From Sphaerosporella brunnea (lineage: Eukaryota; Ascomycota; Pezizomycetes; Pezizales; Pyronemataceae), in NCBI GenBank assembly GCA_008704415.1, contig VXIS01000046.1, positions 149,855-213,854 on the forward strand: a stretch of 64,000 nt of DNA, in the 5' to 3' direction. This document shows positions 24,488 through 33,550 of this stretch, piece by piece. The translations under genes and the position numbers were made by a program. The notes beneath the pieces are model-generated. The model saw nothing but the letters and a program-made list of their open reading frames with translations, did not search any database and had not been told where the DNA came from. The first letter of the stretch is position 1. Each line of letters starts with the position of its first letter.

Positions 24488-25445
24488 TTACCTCCTCTTC
24501 CCACCCTTCCTTCCTTTCCCACCTCCGCTTCTCTTCTCACCGCCTCCGGTAATGCTCGCCACATCCCTCTTACTCAACACCAACCCACCATTTTTCCACC
24601 TTCCCACACCAGGCTCACCCACGACCCCCATGCCCTTCACGCGTTTCCTGATCTTCCTCTCCTTGACCTCCTTCTCAAGGACAATTCCCGCCTCCTTCGC
24701 CTCTCTCCTCCGCTTCTTCTCACGCATACTTTTCTTCTCCTCAATCCCCTTCCTAATATGCATTGGCGTATTTTGCTTCTCGACCTCGCGCTTGCCACCC
24801 AACGCCTCAATGCGTAGATTCAGCGCCTTCAAGCGCGCGGCGCCCGTAGCCTCGAGGGTCGAAGAACCGGCCCCCAGCAAGTGTGATTCCCGCAGAAGCC
24901 GTTGCAGCGCGAGATCGTTCTTGAGATTTAGCGCTTCGTCTTCGTCCTTTTCGTCGCCGCTGTCGGCGTCTTTACTGCGGGATTTTGAGTTTTTGGTAGC
25001 CGAGGGCGTAGGCTCGCCAGATGGTGGTGGTTTTGAAGACTAAGTATAGAATATTAAATACCTCCTATACAAGCCGGAGGGGAAGGAAAAGGGAACAAAC
25101 CATAAAAGCGCGGACCTCCTGCTTCGACATCAATGGCCTTGGCGCCTTCTTCGTGGAATCATGGTGCACAATCTCCACCGCCTGCTCTTCTTCCTCCTCC
25201 TCTTCCTCATCCGCAGAGATATCAGATCCGGAAGAAAAGCCATCAAATCCATCTTCTCGGTCGCCATCGTCGATTATCTCCGGTGACTTAGTAATAGGCG
25301 GTGCAGGGCTCTCTTCGATCGCCTCGAACTGCGACTCGAAGTAGCGGCGGAAGATTTCCATTGCGTCCATAGACGCATCACCGTCATCGTCGCCCGAGGA
25401 GGTGGGTCGGGATCGTCGCACTCGTTTCGTGGGGCGCTTGGTCAT
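24488..25445 (-). CDS. Faf1-like 40S ribosome assembly factor
   Basis: Two exons (25445-25101, 25039-24488) around a 61-nt intron with an unusual GTTTGT donor and a CTTAG acceptor; 298 aa. The acidic N-terminus carries a run of Glu and a FRRYFESQFEAIE helix. The second exon has the conserved C1orf131/Faf1 region: LQRLLRESHLL, ARLKALNLRIEALG, KREVEKQNTPMHIRKGIEEK and REAKEAGIVLEKE, ending in a basic, Gly-rich tail with SKRDVASI. Yeast Faf1 is a nucleolar protein needed for early 18S rRNA processing. The assignment rests on motif order, not on a search. Confidence 0.8.
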
Positions 25446-25571
25446 TGTTGATTGTGGTGAGTTGGGGAGAAATTTTAATCAAGTTCGTGCAACCGGCAAC
25501 CCATACCCTGGTTCGCCAAATCGAAATGGTCCCGAGTGCTAAGCAGGGATTAATGCCCACGAGCTTGTTTT

Positions 25572-25615
25572 TGTCATGGTCGCAAGCGGCCGAATACAAT
25601 ATTATAAAACAAAAA
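25572..25615. repeat. Short dispersed hairpin repeat, copy 2
   Basis: Second copy of the segment at 6833-6880. It retains TGTCATGG and the GCAAGC hairpin, with one arm position changed. It lies 16 bases from a small inverted-repeat element. Confidence 0.45.
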
Positions 25616-25630
25616 CAAAAACAATGTCGA

Positions 25631-25730
25631 AAGGCCCATTTGGATAGGTAGCTCGGTTTATGGACGGAAACGGCCGTTTTCCCATAGAAATCGGCTGTTT
25701 CGCGTCATGAGGCTATCCAAACGGGTCCTT
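25631..25730. mobile_element. 100-bp MITE with Harbinger-like ends
   Basis: Imperfect terminal inverted repeats: left AAGGCCCATTTGGATAG, right (reverse complement) AAGGACCCGTTTGGATAG. The GG(A/G)CCCGTTTGG core resembles the left end of the PIF/Harbinger element at 55270. The interior holds a second palindrome (GAAACGGCCGTTTTC). No clear TSD is visible, and the left end appears worn. Confidence 0.55.
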
Positions 25731-25855
25731 ACTGGATATCAGTCTAGCCCTAAATGCCTGTTTGAATTCATCTATAGCAGTTGCGTTCATCCCTCATGAC
25801 AAGTAATCTACAAACAATCTAATCTATTTTACATCGACCGCATAATGACCAGATT

Positions 25856-28800
25856 CTATGCCTTCTTCTCTGTTGACTCCTCCTTCTCCTCAGGCAGCGC
25901 TTGTGTCTGCTCCACCTCAACCGGCTTGACTGCCTCTGTCTGCCCTACAGGCTTCCCCTCGGTGACAGAAACCTCCTCCACAGGCTTCGCTTCTCGTGCA
26001 GGCTTGACTTCCACAGGCTTGATTTCCTCCGCAGGCTTTACGTCGACAGCGTTCGCCTCCTTCACATTTTCTACAGGCTTCTCCTCAGCGATGACTGCTT
26101 CTCCCACCGGCGCTGCATCCACGGTGCTAGCCTCCGTGGGACTCTCCTCGGCGGGTGTTATCTCTTCGGCTGCCTCCACAGGCTTTGCCTGGGCGGGCTC
26201 CGCCTCGAGAGGCACCGTCTCTGCGAGGGTCGGCTCACTGGGCCTCTGTTCGGCTGACTTGACCTCCTCCACAGGCTTTGCCTGGGCGGGCTCCGCCTCG
26301 AGAGGCACCGTCTCTGCGAGGGTCGGCTCACTGGGCCTCTGTTCGGCTGACTTGACCTCCTCCACAGGCTTTGCCTGGGCGGGCTCCGTCTCGAGAGGCT
26401 CTGTATCGAGAGGCTCTGTCTCTGCGAGGGTCGGCTCACTGGGCCTCTGTTCGGCTGACTTGACCTCCTCCACAGGCTTTGCCAGGGCGGGCTCCGCCTC
26501 GAGAGGCTCCGTCTCTGCGAGGGTCGGCTCACTGGGCCTCTGTTCGGCTGACTTGACCTCCTCCACAGGCTTTGCCAGGGCGGGCTCCGCCTCGAGAGGC
26601 TCCGTCTCTGCGAGGGTCGGCTCACTGGGCCTCTGTTCGGCTGACTTGACCTCCTCCACAGGCTTTGCCTGGGCGGGCTCCGTCTCGAGAGGCTCTGTAT
26701 CGAGAGGCTCTGTCTCTGCGAGGGTCGGCTCACTGGGCCTCTGTTCGGCTGACTTGACCTCCTCCACAGGCTTTGCCAGGGCGGGCTCCGCCTCGAGAGG
26801 CTCCGTCTCTGCGAGGGTCGGCTCACTGGGCCTCTGTTCGGCTGACTTGACCTCCTCCACAGGCTTTGCCAGGGCGGGCTCCGCCTCGAGAGGCTCCGTC
26901 TCTGCGAGGGTCGGCTCACTGGGCCTCTGTTCGGCTGACTTGACCTCCTCCACAGGCTTTGCCTGGGCGGGCTCCGTCTCGAGAGGCTCTGTATCGAGAG
27001 GCTCTGTCTCTGCGAGGGTCGGCTCACTGGGCCTCTGTTCGGCTGACTTGACCTCCTCCACAGGCTTTGCCAGGGCGGGCTCCGCCTCGAGAGGCTCCGT
27101 CTCTGCGAGGGTCGGCTCACTGGGCCTCTGTTCGGCTGACTTGACCTCCTCCACAGGCTTTGCCAGGGCGGGCTCCGCCTCGAGAGGCTCCGTCTCTGCG
27201 AGGGTCGGCTCACTGGGCCTCTGTTCGGCCGACTTGACCTCCTCCACAGGCTTTGCCTGGGCGGGCCCCGTCTCGAGAGGCTCCGTCTCTGCGAGGGTCG
27301 GCTCACTGGGCCTCTGTTCGGCTGACTTGACCTCCTCCACAGGCTTTGCCAGGGCGGGCTCCGCCTCGAGAGGCTCCGTCTCTGCGAGGGTCGGCTCACT
27401 GGGCCTCTGTTCGGCCGACTTGACCTCCTCCACAGGCTTTGCCTGGGCGGGCTCCGTCTCGAGAGGCTCTGTATCGAGAGGCTCTGTCTCTGCGAGGGTC
27501 GGCTCACTAGGCCTCTGTTCGGCTGACTTGGCCTCCTCCACTGGCTTCGCTTTGACGGGAGTCTCTTCGATAGGCCCTTCTTCGGTAGGCTTCATTTCTT
27601 CGATTGGCTTTTCATCCACCGTGGGCTCCTCCTCCTGCACGACTTCGACCTCTGGTTCCACATTCTCCTCTTCCGTTGGTGTCTTTACCGCCGAGGTCTC
27701 TTGCACCACAGACTCTGCAGCAAATTCTTCCGCGGCCAGCTTCGCCTTGGAAGCCTTCTTTTCCCGCTTGCCGTCGCCTATCGCGACAACCTCTTTCTCC
27801 AATTTCTGCTGCGCCCGCTGCTTGACCTTCTCCAACCTCTTCTGCTCCCTGGCGGACTTATCTGCAGCCTTAATCTTCAGCCTTTCTTCCTTCTTCGTCT
27901 TTTCAGCCGCCGCCTTAGTCACGCCCAGCCGTTCGCGGATCCCCATTTCCTTCTTTCTCCAACCCTTCTTGCCATTATTCCTGTCCCTCGCGACCTCCAG
28001 GACCTCCCCGCGAATCCTGGCTTTCGCGCGGTCCTCATTCCAGAACCAGAATTCGTAGCCAATGTTTTTCTCCTTTTTCGGGATCTCCTGCTCTACGATC
28101 AAGCCTTCGGTTGCCTTTCTGGTCTCCTCCAGCTTTTGATTTTCCATCTCGCGCTCGAACCACTCCGCCTCGAACAGCAAGCGGTTCACCACTTTCCAGT
28201 TCTCGAATCGCAGAGTCTCCACGTCGTAGCCGGTCGAGGTCTTGTATGTCGTATCGTTTTCAGGGTCTTTCGATGACGCCTGCATCGAAAGTTTCTTGTA
28301 GATACCCTTAAGCTCCGCCTCCTGTGCCGGGGTAAGGGCGACCCCAGAAGGTATGTCTTCACTCGGCATGAGGTCAAATAGAGACTCGTTGGTGCTCGGG
28401 AAGTCGAGGAGCTGGTTGCTGGAGAAGATATCCGTAAGCTGTCTCACCTCCTTCTCCAAGGCTTCTCTGCTCCATCGCGGGGGTTCTGGCGGTGAGTTTT
28501 GTTTTTGAAGCTCAGAACCCGTGGCACGCTTCATAATATTAGTGGCGTTGAAGACAAATAAGCTGCCCAGCTCTACTTTGTACTGCTCCAGCTGCTGGAA
28601 AAAAAAGTCCTCACGTCCCACACCAACACATGCTTTGATCAAGGCCTTCCAATCCGGCATATCCCATTTCTGGCGGAGCTCTATGCGACCTTTAATAAGC
28701 ATGGCCCAGGTGGTCTCGAGAAGGCTTTCGTCTTGCAGATCTCCCACCGCGTTGAGGAGGGTGCGGTAGGTTACAATGGTCGGTTGGAGGCCTGCTTGAA

Positions 28801-30169
28801 TGAGCTCCCGAAGGCCCGACTGCACCAACTCTGGGCGCTTCAATTTTCCGCCGACAGATATGATGGTGTTGAAAGAACCGGCGGATAGAGGAACTTTCAT
28901 GCGATTAAAAGCGTAGATGAGATCCCGCACAGTTTTCATGGTGGCTTCATATAGAGGCTTGTACTCGGGCTCTTCTGGCTTCATTTCCGCCGGGAATGAT
29001 CCCAAGACAGAGCCGATCAGCGAGTTGAGGTGCATGGCGTTGGGTTTCCCGCCGGCACCGACAAAGGCGTACACTACTCGAATCATGGCCCTAATATCGC
29101 GAGTTTTGATCCAGATTTCCTTTAGCAGTGGTGTCAAGACTCCCGCTTTTGGTGGGACTCCTGCCCGGCAGGCCATCAGGAAGACAATATAGGCTTCTTT
29201 TATGGGACGCTCATAGATGAAGAGTTCGTAAATACGCGGCGGTGTAAGCGTTGGGTATAAACGGGTGCATACATCGAATGCTTCGTATGCGGCCTTCCAA
29301 TTTCCGTGCAATAGACGGGCGGTAATGATACCCTGTAACAGCATCGTAGGCAAGCCCCTTCCTGTGGCCAAAGCCACGGACGGAATTATAGTGCCAGAAT
29401 ATCGCTCAATGGCCTGCTCATACATAGCCTCCAGGTCAGCGAGACCAAGGCCCTGGTATGCAAAACACTCGATTGCAGCACCGTAGGTGCGCGCGTCGCA
29501 ATGGAACTCGTCCTGCTGCACCAACCAGGCCCAGAACTCGTTGCTGAGCTCAAACTCCTCCATGTCCTTCAGCAAACTTAGCAAGTGCACACTCGCTAGC
29601 GGGTGTCCGACGATTTTCCGACCCTTCAGGTCGGCGATCAGAGTCTTAGCATGCGGCAGAATGTCCTCCTTGACCTGGTCCACACGCCAACGTGCGTGCA
29701 TCTGCCGCGCAAGATTCGAAATGTCGTCCGATGTGAGCACCCCCAATTCCGACAGTTGTTTGTAGGAAATCATGGCGGCGGGGATTTGAGTCGCTGTGAC
29801 ATCGCAGCGGAACACGAACAGCTCTTGTCCGAAGACTTCCGTGACTTCCTCCTGCGTCAGCTGCGGCGCAATGGTATTCGAAACGGTAGCGGGACGTGGT
29901 TTCCGTGCCTTCTGGGTAGCATTATCCCGGGAGGAGGCACCAGGGTCTCCGCCACTGTCTCCTTCTCTCCGCCACTGTGGAGTGGGTTTCCGTGGCGCCG
30001 GCGAGAGATATGCGACTGACGCTGGGGGCTTGTAAGTTGCCATATTTGAGTTCGGATTCGAATTCGAGTTCGAGGCACATCGTGTTTGCGTTGTTGCTGT
30101 CGTTCGGAGAGATATGGAGCGGGAATTTAGACATATGCGGGACGCCGATCGTGAAGCTGCGTGATTCAT
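25856..30169 (-). CDS. Mitochondrial PPR-type protein with repetitive tail
   Basis: A single uninterrupted 1437-codon frame. The first 35 residues are rich in Arg, Ser and Thr with few acidic residues, a probable mitochondrial targeting sequence. Residues about 130-560 are helical repeats of pentatricopeptide type (for example SAGSFNTIISVGGKLKRPEL, QPTIVTYRTLLNAVGDLQDE), suggesting binding to mitochondrial RNA. A charged coiled-coil region follows (about 690-820, with KEERLKIKAADKSAREQKRL). From about residue 870 to 1330 the tail consists of Glu/Pro/Ala-rich tandem repeats of 31 or 36 residues, and a related degenerate tail runs to the end. The usual homologues should lack such a long array, so the tail is probably lineage-specific. 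The start at MNHAAS fits the targeting peptide. Confidence 0.8.
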   Translation of the reverse strand: MNHAASRSASRICLNSRSISLRTTATTQTRCASNSNSNPNSNMATYKPPASVAYLSPAPRKPTPQWRREGDSGGDPGASSRDNATQKARKPRPATVSNTIAPQLTQEEVTEVFGQELFVFRCDVTATQIPAAMISYKQLSELGVLTSDDISNLARQMHARWRVDQVKEDILPHAKTLIADLKGRKIVGHPLASVHLLSLLKDMEEFELSNEFWAWLVQQDEFHCDARTYGAAIECFAYQGLGLADLEAMYEQAIERYSGTIIPSVALATGRGLPTMLLQGIITARLLHGNWKAAYEAFDVCTRLYPTLTPPRIYELFIYERPIKEAYIVFLMACRAGVPPKAGVLTPLLKEIWIKTRDIRAMIRVVYAFVGAGGKPNAMHLNSLIGSVLGSFPAEMKPEEPEYKPLYEATMKTVRDLIYAFNRMKVPLSAGSFNTIISVGGKLKRPELVQSGLRELIQAGLQPTIVTYRTLLNAVGDLQDESLLETTWAMLIKGRIELRQKWDMPDWKALIKACVGVGREDFFFQQLEQYKVELGSLFVFNATNIMKRATGSELQKQNSPPEPPRWSREALEKEVRQLTDIFSSNQLLDFPSTNESLFDLMPSEDIPSGVALTPAQEAELKGIYKKLSMQASSKDPENDTTYKTSTGYDVETLRFENWKVVNRLLFEAEWFEREMENQKLEETRKATEGLIVEQEIPKKEKNIGYEFWFWNEDRAKARIRGEVLEVARDRNNGKKGWRKKEMGIRERLGVTKAAAEKTKKEERLKIKAADKSAREQKRLEKVKQRAQQKLEKEVVAIGDGKREKKASKAKLAAEEFAAESVVQETSAVKTPTEEENVEPEVEVVQEEEPTVDEKPIEEMKPTEEGPIEETPVKAKPVEEAKSAEQRPSEPTLAETEPLDTEPLETEPAQAKPVEEVKSAEQRPSEPTLAETEPLEAEPALAKPVEEVKSAEQRPSEPTLAETEPLETGPAQAKPVEEVKSAEQRPSEPTLAETEPLEAEPALAKPVEEVKSAEQRPSEPTLAETEPLEAEPALAKPVEEVKSAEQRPSEPTLAETEPLDTEPLETEPAQAKPVEEVKSAEQRPSEPTLAETEPLEAEPALAKPVEEVKSAEQRPSEPTLAETEPLEAEPALAKPVEEVKSAEQRPSEPTLAETEPLDTEPLETEPAQAKPVEEVKSAEQRPSEPTLAETEPLEAEPALAKPVEEVKSAEQRPSEPTLAETEPLEAEPALAKPVEEVKSAEQRPSEPTLAETEPLDTEPLETEPAQAKPVEEVKSAEQRPSEPTLAETVPLEAEPAQAKPVEEVKSAEQRPSEPTLAETVPLEAEPAQAKPVEAAEEITPAEESPTEASTVDAAPVGEAVIAEEKPVENVKEANAVDVKPAEEIKPVEVKPAREAKPVEEVSVTEGKPVGQTEAVKPVEVEQTQALPEEKEESTEKKA
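26178..27545 (-). repeat. Higher-order tandem repeat in coding sequence
   Basis: About 14 in-frame units encode KPVEEVKSAEQRPSEPTLAE-type peptides. Short units are 93 bp (31 aa). Long units are 108 bp, with an extra five residues (LDTEP-type insertion). Long units lie at + strand positions near 26401, 26695, 26989 and 27469. The spacings are 294, 294 and 480 bp, that is one long plus two (or four) short units. So the array has a 294-bp higher-order period on top of the 93-bp unit. Near-identity of units indicates recent amplification by unequal crossing-over or slippage. Confidence 0.95.
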
Positions 30170-30700
30170 GGCGAAATGTTTGATGGTGGGGCTGATGGTG
30201 AGAACTGTGCACGAAACCCATCGAAGATTTTTTTAGGCTGCATTTCTTTCGCCGCTTGCTGAGTCCGGGGCTGTGTAACGTTAGCCTCAAAGCCAGACGT
30301 TTGCGAAGATCACGACTCGACTCCCGCGTCTTGAGCGTCACAATTCCTCGCTCGTGTACGAAATATTCCTGCACGCATTTTATGGGTTGACTAACGCCTT
30401 GCGCACGATGAGATTTACTCTTTGCCCTCTGATGTTTCGAAACGCGTTCAGGCCGCAGGCTTGGAGCAGCCACGTTGGAGCAGCCACGGGAGCCGCAGTG
30501 CTATCTCAAGTAGCTCCTTATCAACTCCATGTGTCCACGGCTGTTTAACATCAAAACCCTTCGCCTATCTGTCTCAACCCCGCAGCCCCTTTCGTGTCCA
30601 GCCGACGGAGTGTCCTCCGAACAAATTTAAAGGCCTCATGCTCATGAAAGCAACGTTGCAAAGATGCATGCCGGCCATCTCCATTTTTCGACAGCGGCAG
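30170..30700. other. Intergenic, promoter of PPR gene
   Basis: Upstream flank of the minus-strand PPR gene. A short tandem TTGGAGCAGCCACG duplication lies near 30461-30487. No gene was recognised. Confidence 0.45.
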
Positions 30701-30702
30701 TA

Positions 30703-31446
30703 TGGTGCACGCAGTCAATAACCTGGGTGTAAGAAGATACGACTTGCAACCGGTCGCGCTAAGATTTGAGTACAGCAACAGCCGACCCCATCAAATTTCC
30801 CCCTCAGAAACCCAAACCCGTCGACCCCGAGCATGGCAACAGCCGACCACGCCAAATTCTCCCGCTGTAGCGAGCGCCCGGTGGACGTGGGAAAGCAGTA
30901 GAAATGGATGCAAGTGATGCAGAAAAGTTTCACTTTCCGGCGGAAGTTTTTGCCTGCCGCGCTTTTCCAGCGGTGCTTTTGCGAGAGCGTTTAGCTGTTG
31001 AATCCTTCTTTTTGAGGGTCGCAGCATTTTGTTGTGGTCGGTCGCGGTCAAATTGTCGCAGTCAAGTTTGGTTTTCAATCGTTCACTGCCATGATGTACC
31101 GTATAAACTCGCCAATAAGCAACACGGGCCGAAGAAGTGGGGCAATGGGTGTAACGTGCCAAGACGGCTTGTGATTGGATCTTGGCACCTTACACCCATT
31201 GCCCCACCTCTTCGGCCCGTGTTGCTGGACCCCTACTGTTGCAACCTCCCATCCAATCCCATACAAAATGCTCGCGCGACACGACCTTCAACTTTTCACA
31301 AAACCTTCGGCAAGCGCCGAAAAAATCGGAGCATGAAAGTTCATCGCCAGGTTAACAATCCTCCGATTTTATTTTTCCGGACCGGGCCATTCTCATCCCC
31401 CTGAAAAGGTCCCTATGTGGCCCCAGGTTTTTGACTGCGTGCACCA
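30703..31446. mobile_element. 744-bp TA-flanked MITE (Tc1/mariner type)
   Basis: Terminal inverted repeats of 25 bp: left TGGTGCACGCAGTCAATAAC, right (reverse complement) TGGTGCACGCAGTCAAAAAC, with one mismatch, and both continue with CTGGG. Each end is flanked by TA (30701-30702 and 31447-31448), the target duplication of Tc1/mariner/pogo elements. No transposase frame is inside, so it is non-autonomous. A strong 46-bp-arm hairpin sits near its middle-right. Confidence 0.8.
31119..31225. repeat. 46-bp-arm near-perfect hairpin
   Basis: Left arm 31119-31164 and right arm 31180-31225 are inverted copies with two mismatches, separated by a 15-nt loop. The arm begins GCAACACGGGCCGAAGA and ends GTGCCAAGA. 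It lies inside the TA-flanked MITE and may be an independent foldback element inserted into it, or part of that MITE. Confidence 0.9.
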
Positions 31447-31448
31447 TA

Positions 31449-33550
31449 CGATGACATCGACATCCCACTTAGTGGCATGGCCGTGCCCCGCAAATTGCTG
31501 GCCCGACTAGATCTCAAACGCGACACGCGATCCTTGGTTGTCGGTTCGCCGTTCACGGACCAGCATCCGATCAGTCGCTCTAGTGAAGCTACGAAGAGGC
31601 AACGATGGGTATTTCCGCAGCAAAACAAAGCACACGACAAAACCCGCAAAACACGGAAACGGAGAGATCCGTCTCACGCTGGGTTGTATCGACTCGTTTG
31701 AGGGGTTGAGGGGTCAGTCATCTGTTCGTGTCGATTGCAACAGCCAGAGTTGTTGACGTGTCCGAGAACTCAATATCTCGAGCAGAGGCGGGCTGGTGCC
31801 AAGATATCTGACCACCAAACGTGTGTTCGTCCATTTCCTCTGATTGGCAGCCAGTCAATGTGTGCATTCCAACATCATATCTGCGTGTCGGTAGATGCTA
31901 TCTGCACAGAATCGAGCTCGAGCATATCCAACCAATCTCTGGCGTCAGGACGTTCGGTTATCGGACTTGGCGCATCTGTTCACAATTATTCTTCTAGCTC
32001 TTCATCTTCACGGTACCGTAAAAAACAGAAGTTTTTACAAAGAGGAACGCCACAAATTTCGCAAACAGAAGAAGTAGTGCTGACCTTACCGGCTAGAGCG
32101 TCCGGTGTTTTCCCCTGAACAGCCGCCCCAAACGAGAATCCGGGTGCTGTTTGGAGAGAACCCGACAAAAAAGACAAAGACGACGGCTGTTGCTCTTGAC
32201 CACCCTATGCAGAGCTGTCTGGAAGCTTCAAGGTGTTGTGTTACACACATCCCACATGCCAAGAAATGTAGCGAACTTCGGCGGTGTTGTCGGCAAATAT
32301 CCAGCATGCACGGCTAGGAAGGGTTCTGCAACTAGGTCCGCGGCACCTGTGCAATCTGTTTACCTACTATACTTGATAAATAATAATACGCAGATGTCAA
32401 CTTCATGCAGAGCACTACTGCGTGGGGTCTTGGATCAACATGGGCACCCGCAGAATCGTTGTTCCGCTGGAGACACTGAGAGTCTGAGACGTCCACTCGC
32501 GCGTGACGCTTGGCTTGCATCGGCTGTCCGAAAAGGCTTGTAATGCTGACTGATGCCCAGACTTCGTAAGGCCTTGGGACCCTGATCCAGCATGCCAAAC
32601 CGTCGGCGGGCTGAAAAGGAGACAGGCGTCCAGGAACCGACGATCGGCATATGGTCCTCAAATAAGAGCTGTAGCGAAGACATGTCGGATTCCCCCATTC
32701 AACAGCCGAAATGCCTTCATTTTCATTTGCACGATCTTCCTGAGACTCGCCCGGAATTCGCATGTCAACCAACGACTGGGATTTGGCCCCCCACACAAAA
32801 TGTCTCCTGGCGCAATCGGAATCACGCGAGGTCCCACTGTCGGGACGATCATTGCATACCAATTTAAGTAATTCTGCATTCCTTTCTTTGTCTGGGGGAG
32901 CAGCTTTGGAGGTGAGGGGAAGAGAAGGAGCAGACGGTGGTGGGGGCTTTTTTTGCTGGGTGAGGAGCATGGGGCGCCACAAGCGCGTGCTCCACTCTAT
33001 GTACATGTAGTATGATCTCAACGCAAGGAGATTCAGGGCGTGGTGGTTTGGTGGCGCATACGTGCAAGTGCAAGGTAATGGTGAAGCTGTATCCACAAAG
33101 TATTAATGGAACCAACCCCCCGACCCACCTCAAACCCAACTTTTACTCAGCCTTCCCAACTCAGCCTTCCTTCTTACATACCGTTGGTTCACCACAGCTC
33201 CCTTATCTCGCATAAATACCGCCAACCTCAACTCACCTGATCAATTCAATTCGTCATGAGCGTGGTTTTCACTGCTGCTCTTTGATACATACACGTCGTC
33301 CTGACGAGGCGCCGCTTTTCCGCCTCCAACTTCAGCACCCCTCCCTCGAAACCGATTCGAATTGAAGATTCGTCGATATCTACGGTGACCGGCCTGCAGT
33401 GGTCGTTCACTGTATTCCGAAAAAAAGAAAAGAAAAAAAAAAAAAAAAAAAAAAACACCCAATTGAGGCGTGGTTTGCCTGCCTCGTGGCTCTCCCACCT
33501 TGTGCTCCTAACGACGACTCAGGCCCAACGCTGATTGGCCACTTGCTACA
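31449..33550. other. Intergenic, no supported gene
   Basis: Contains a 254-codon minus-strand open frame (33096-32332) with no recognisable motif and biased composition, not called as a gene. A run of about 24 A lies near 33432-33455. The last 300 bases are the presumed promoter of the Trk transporter. Confidence 0.45.

Noticed and set aside
26158..27507. 449-codon Arg/Ser repeat frame on the minus strand
   Set aside because: Alternative frame of the 93-bp coding repeat, which keeps all frames open because the unit is a multiple of three.
26178..27545. CRISPR-like array
   Set aside because: Units are contiguous tandem coding repeats with no unique spacers, in a eukaryotic genome.
32332..33096. 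254-codon minus-strand open frame
   Set aside because: No motif, odd composition, no neighbouring exon with a matching phase; likely a chance frame.
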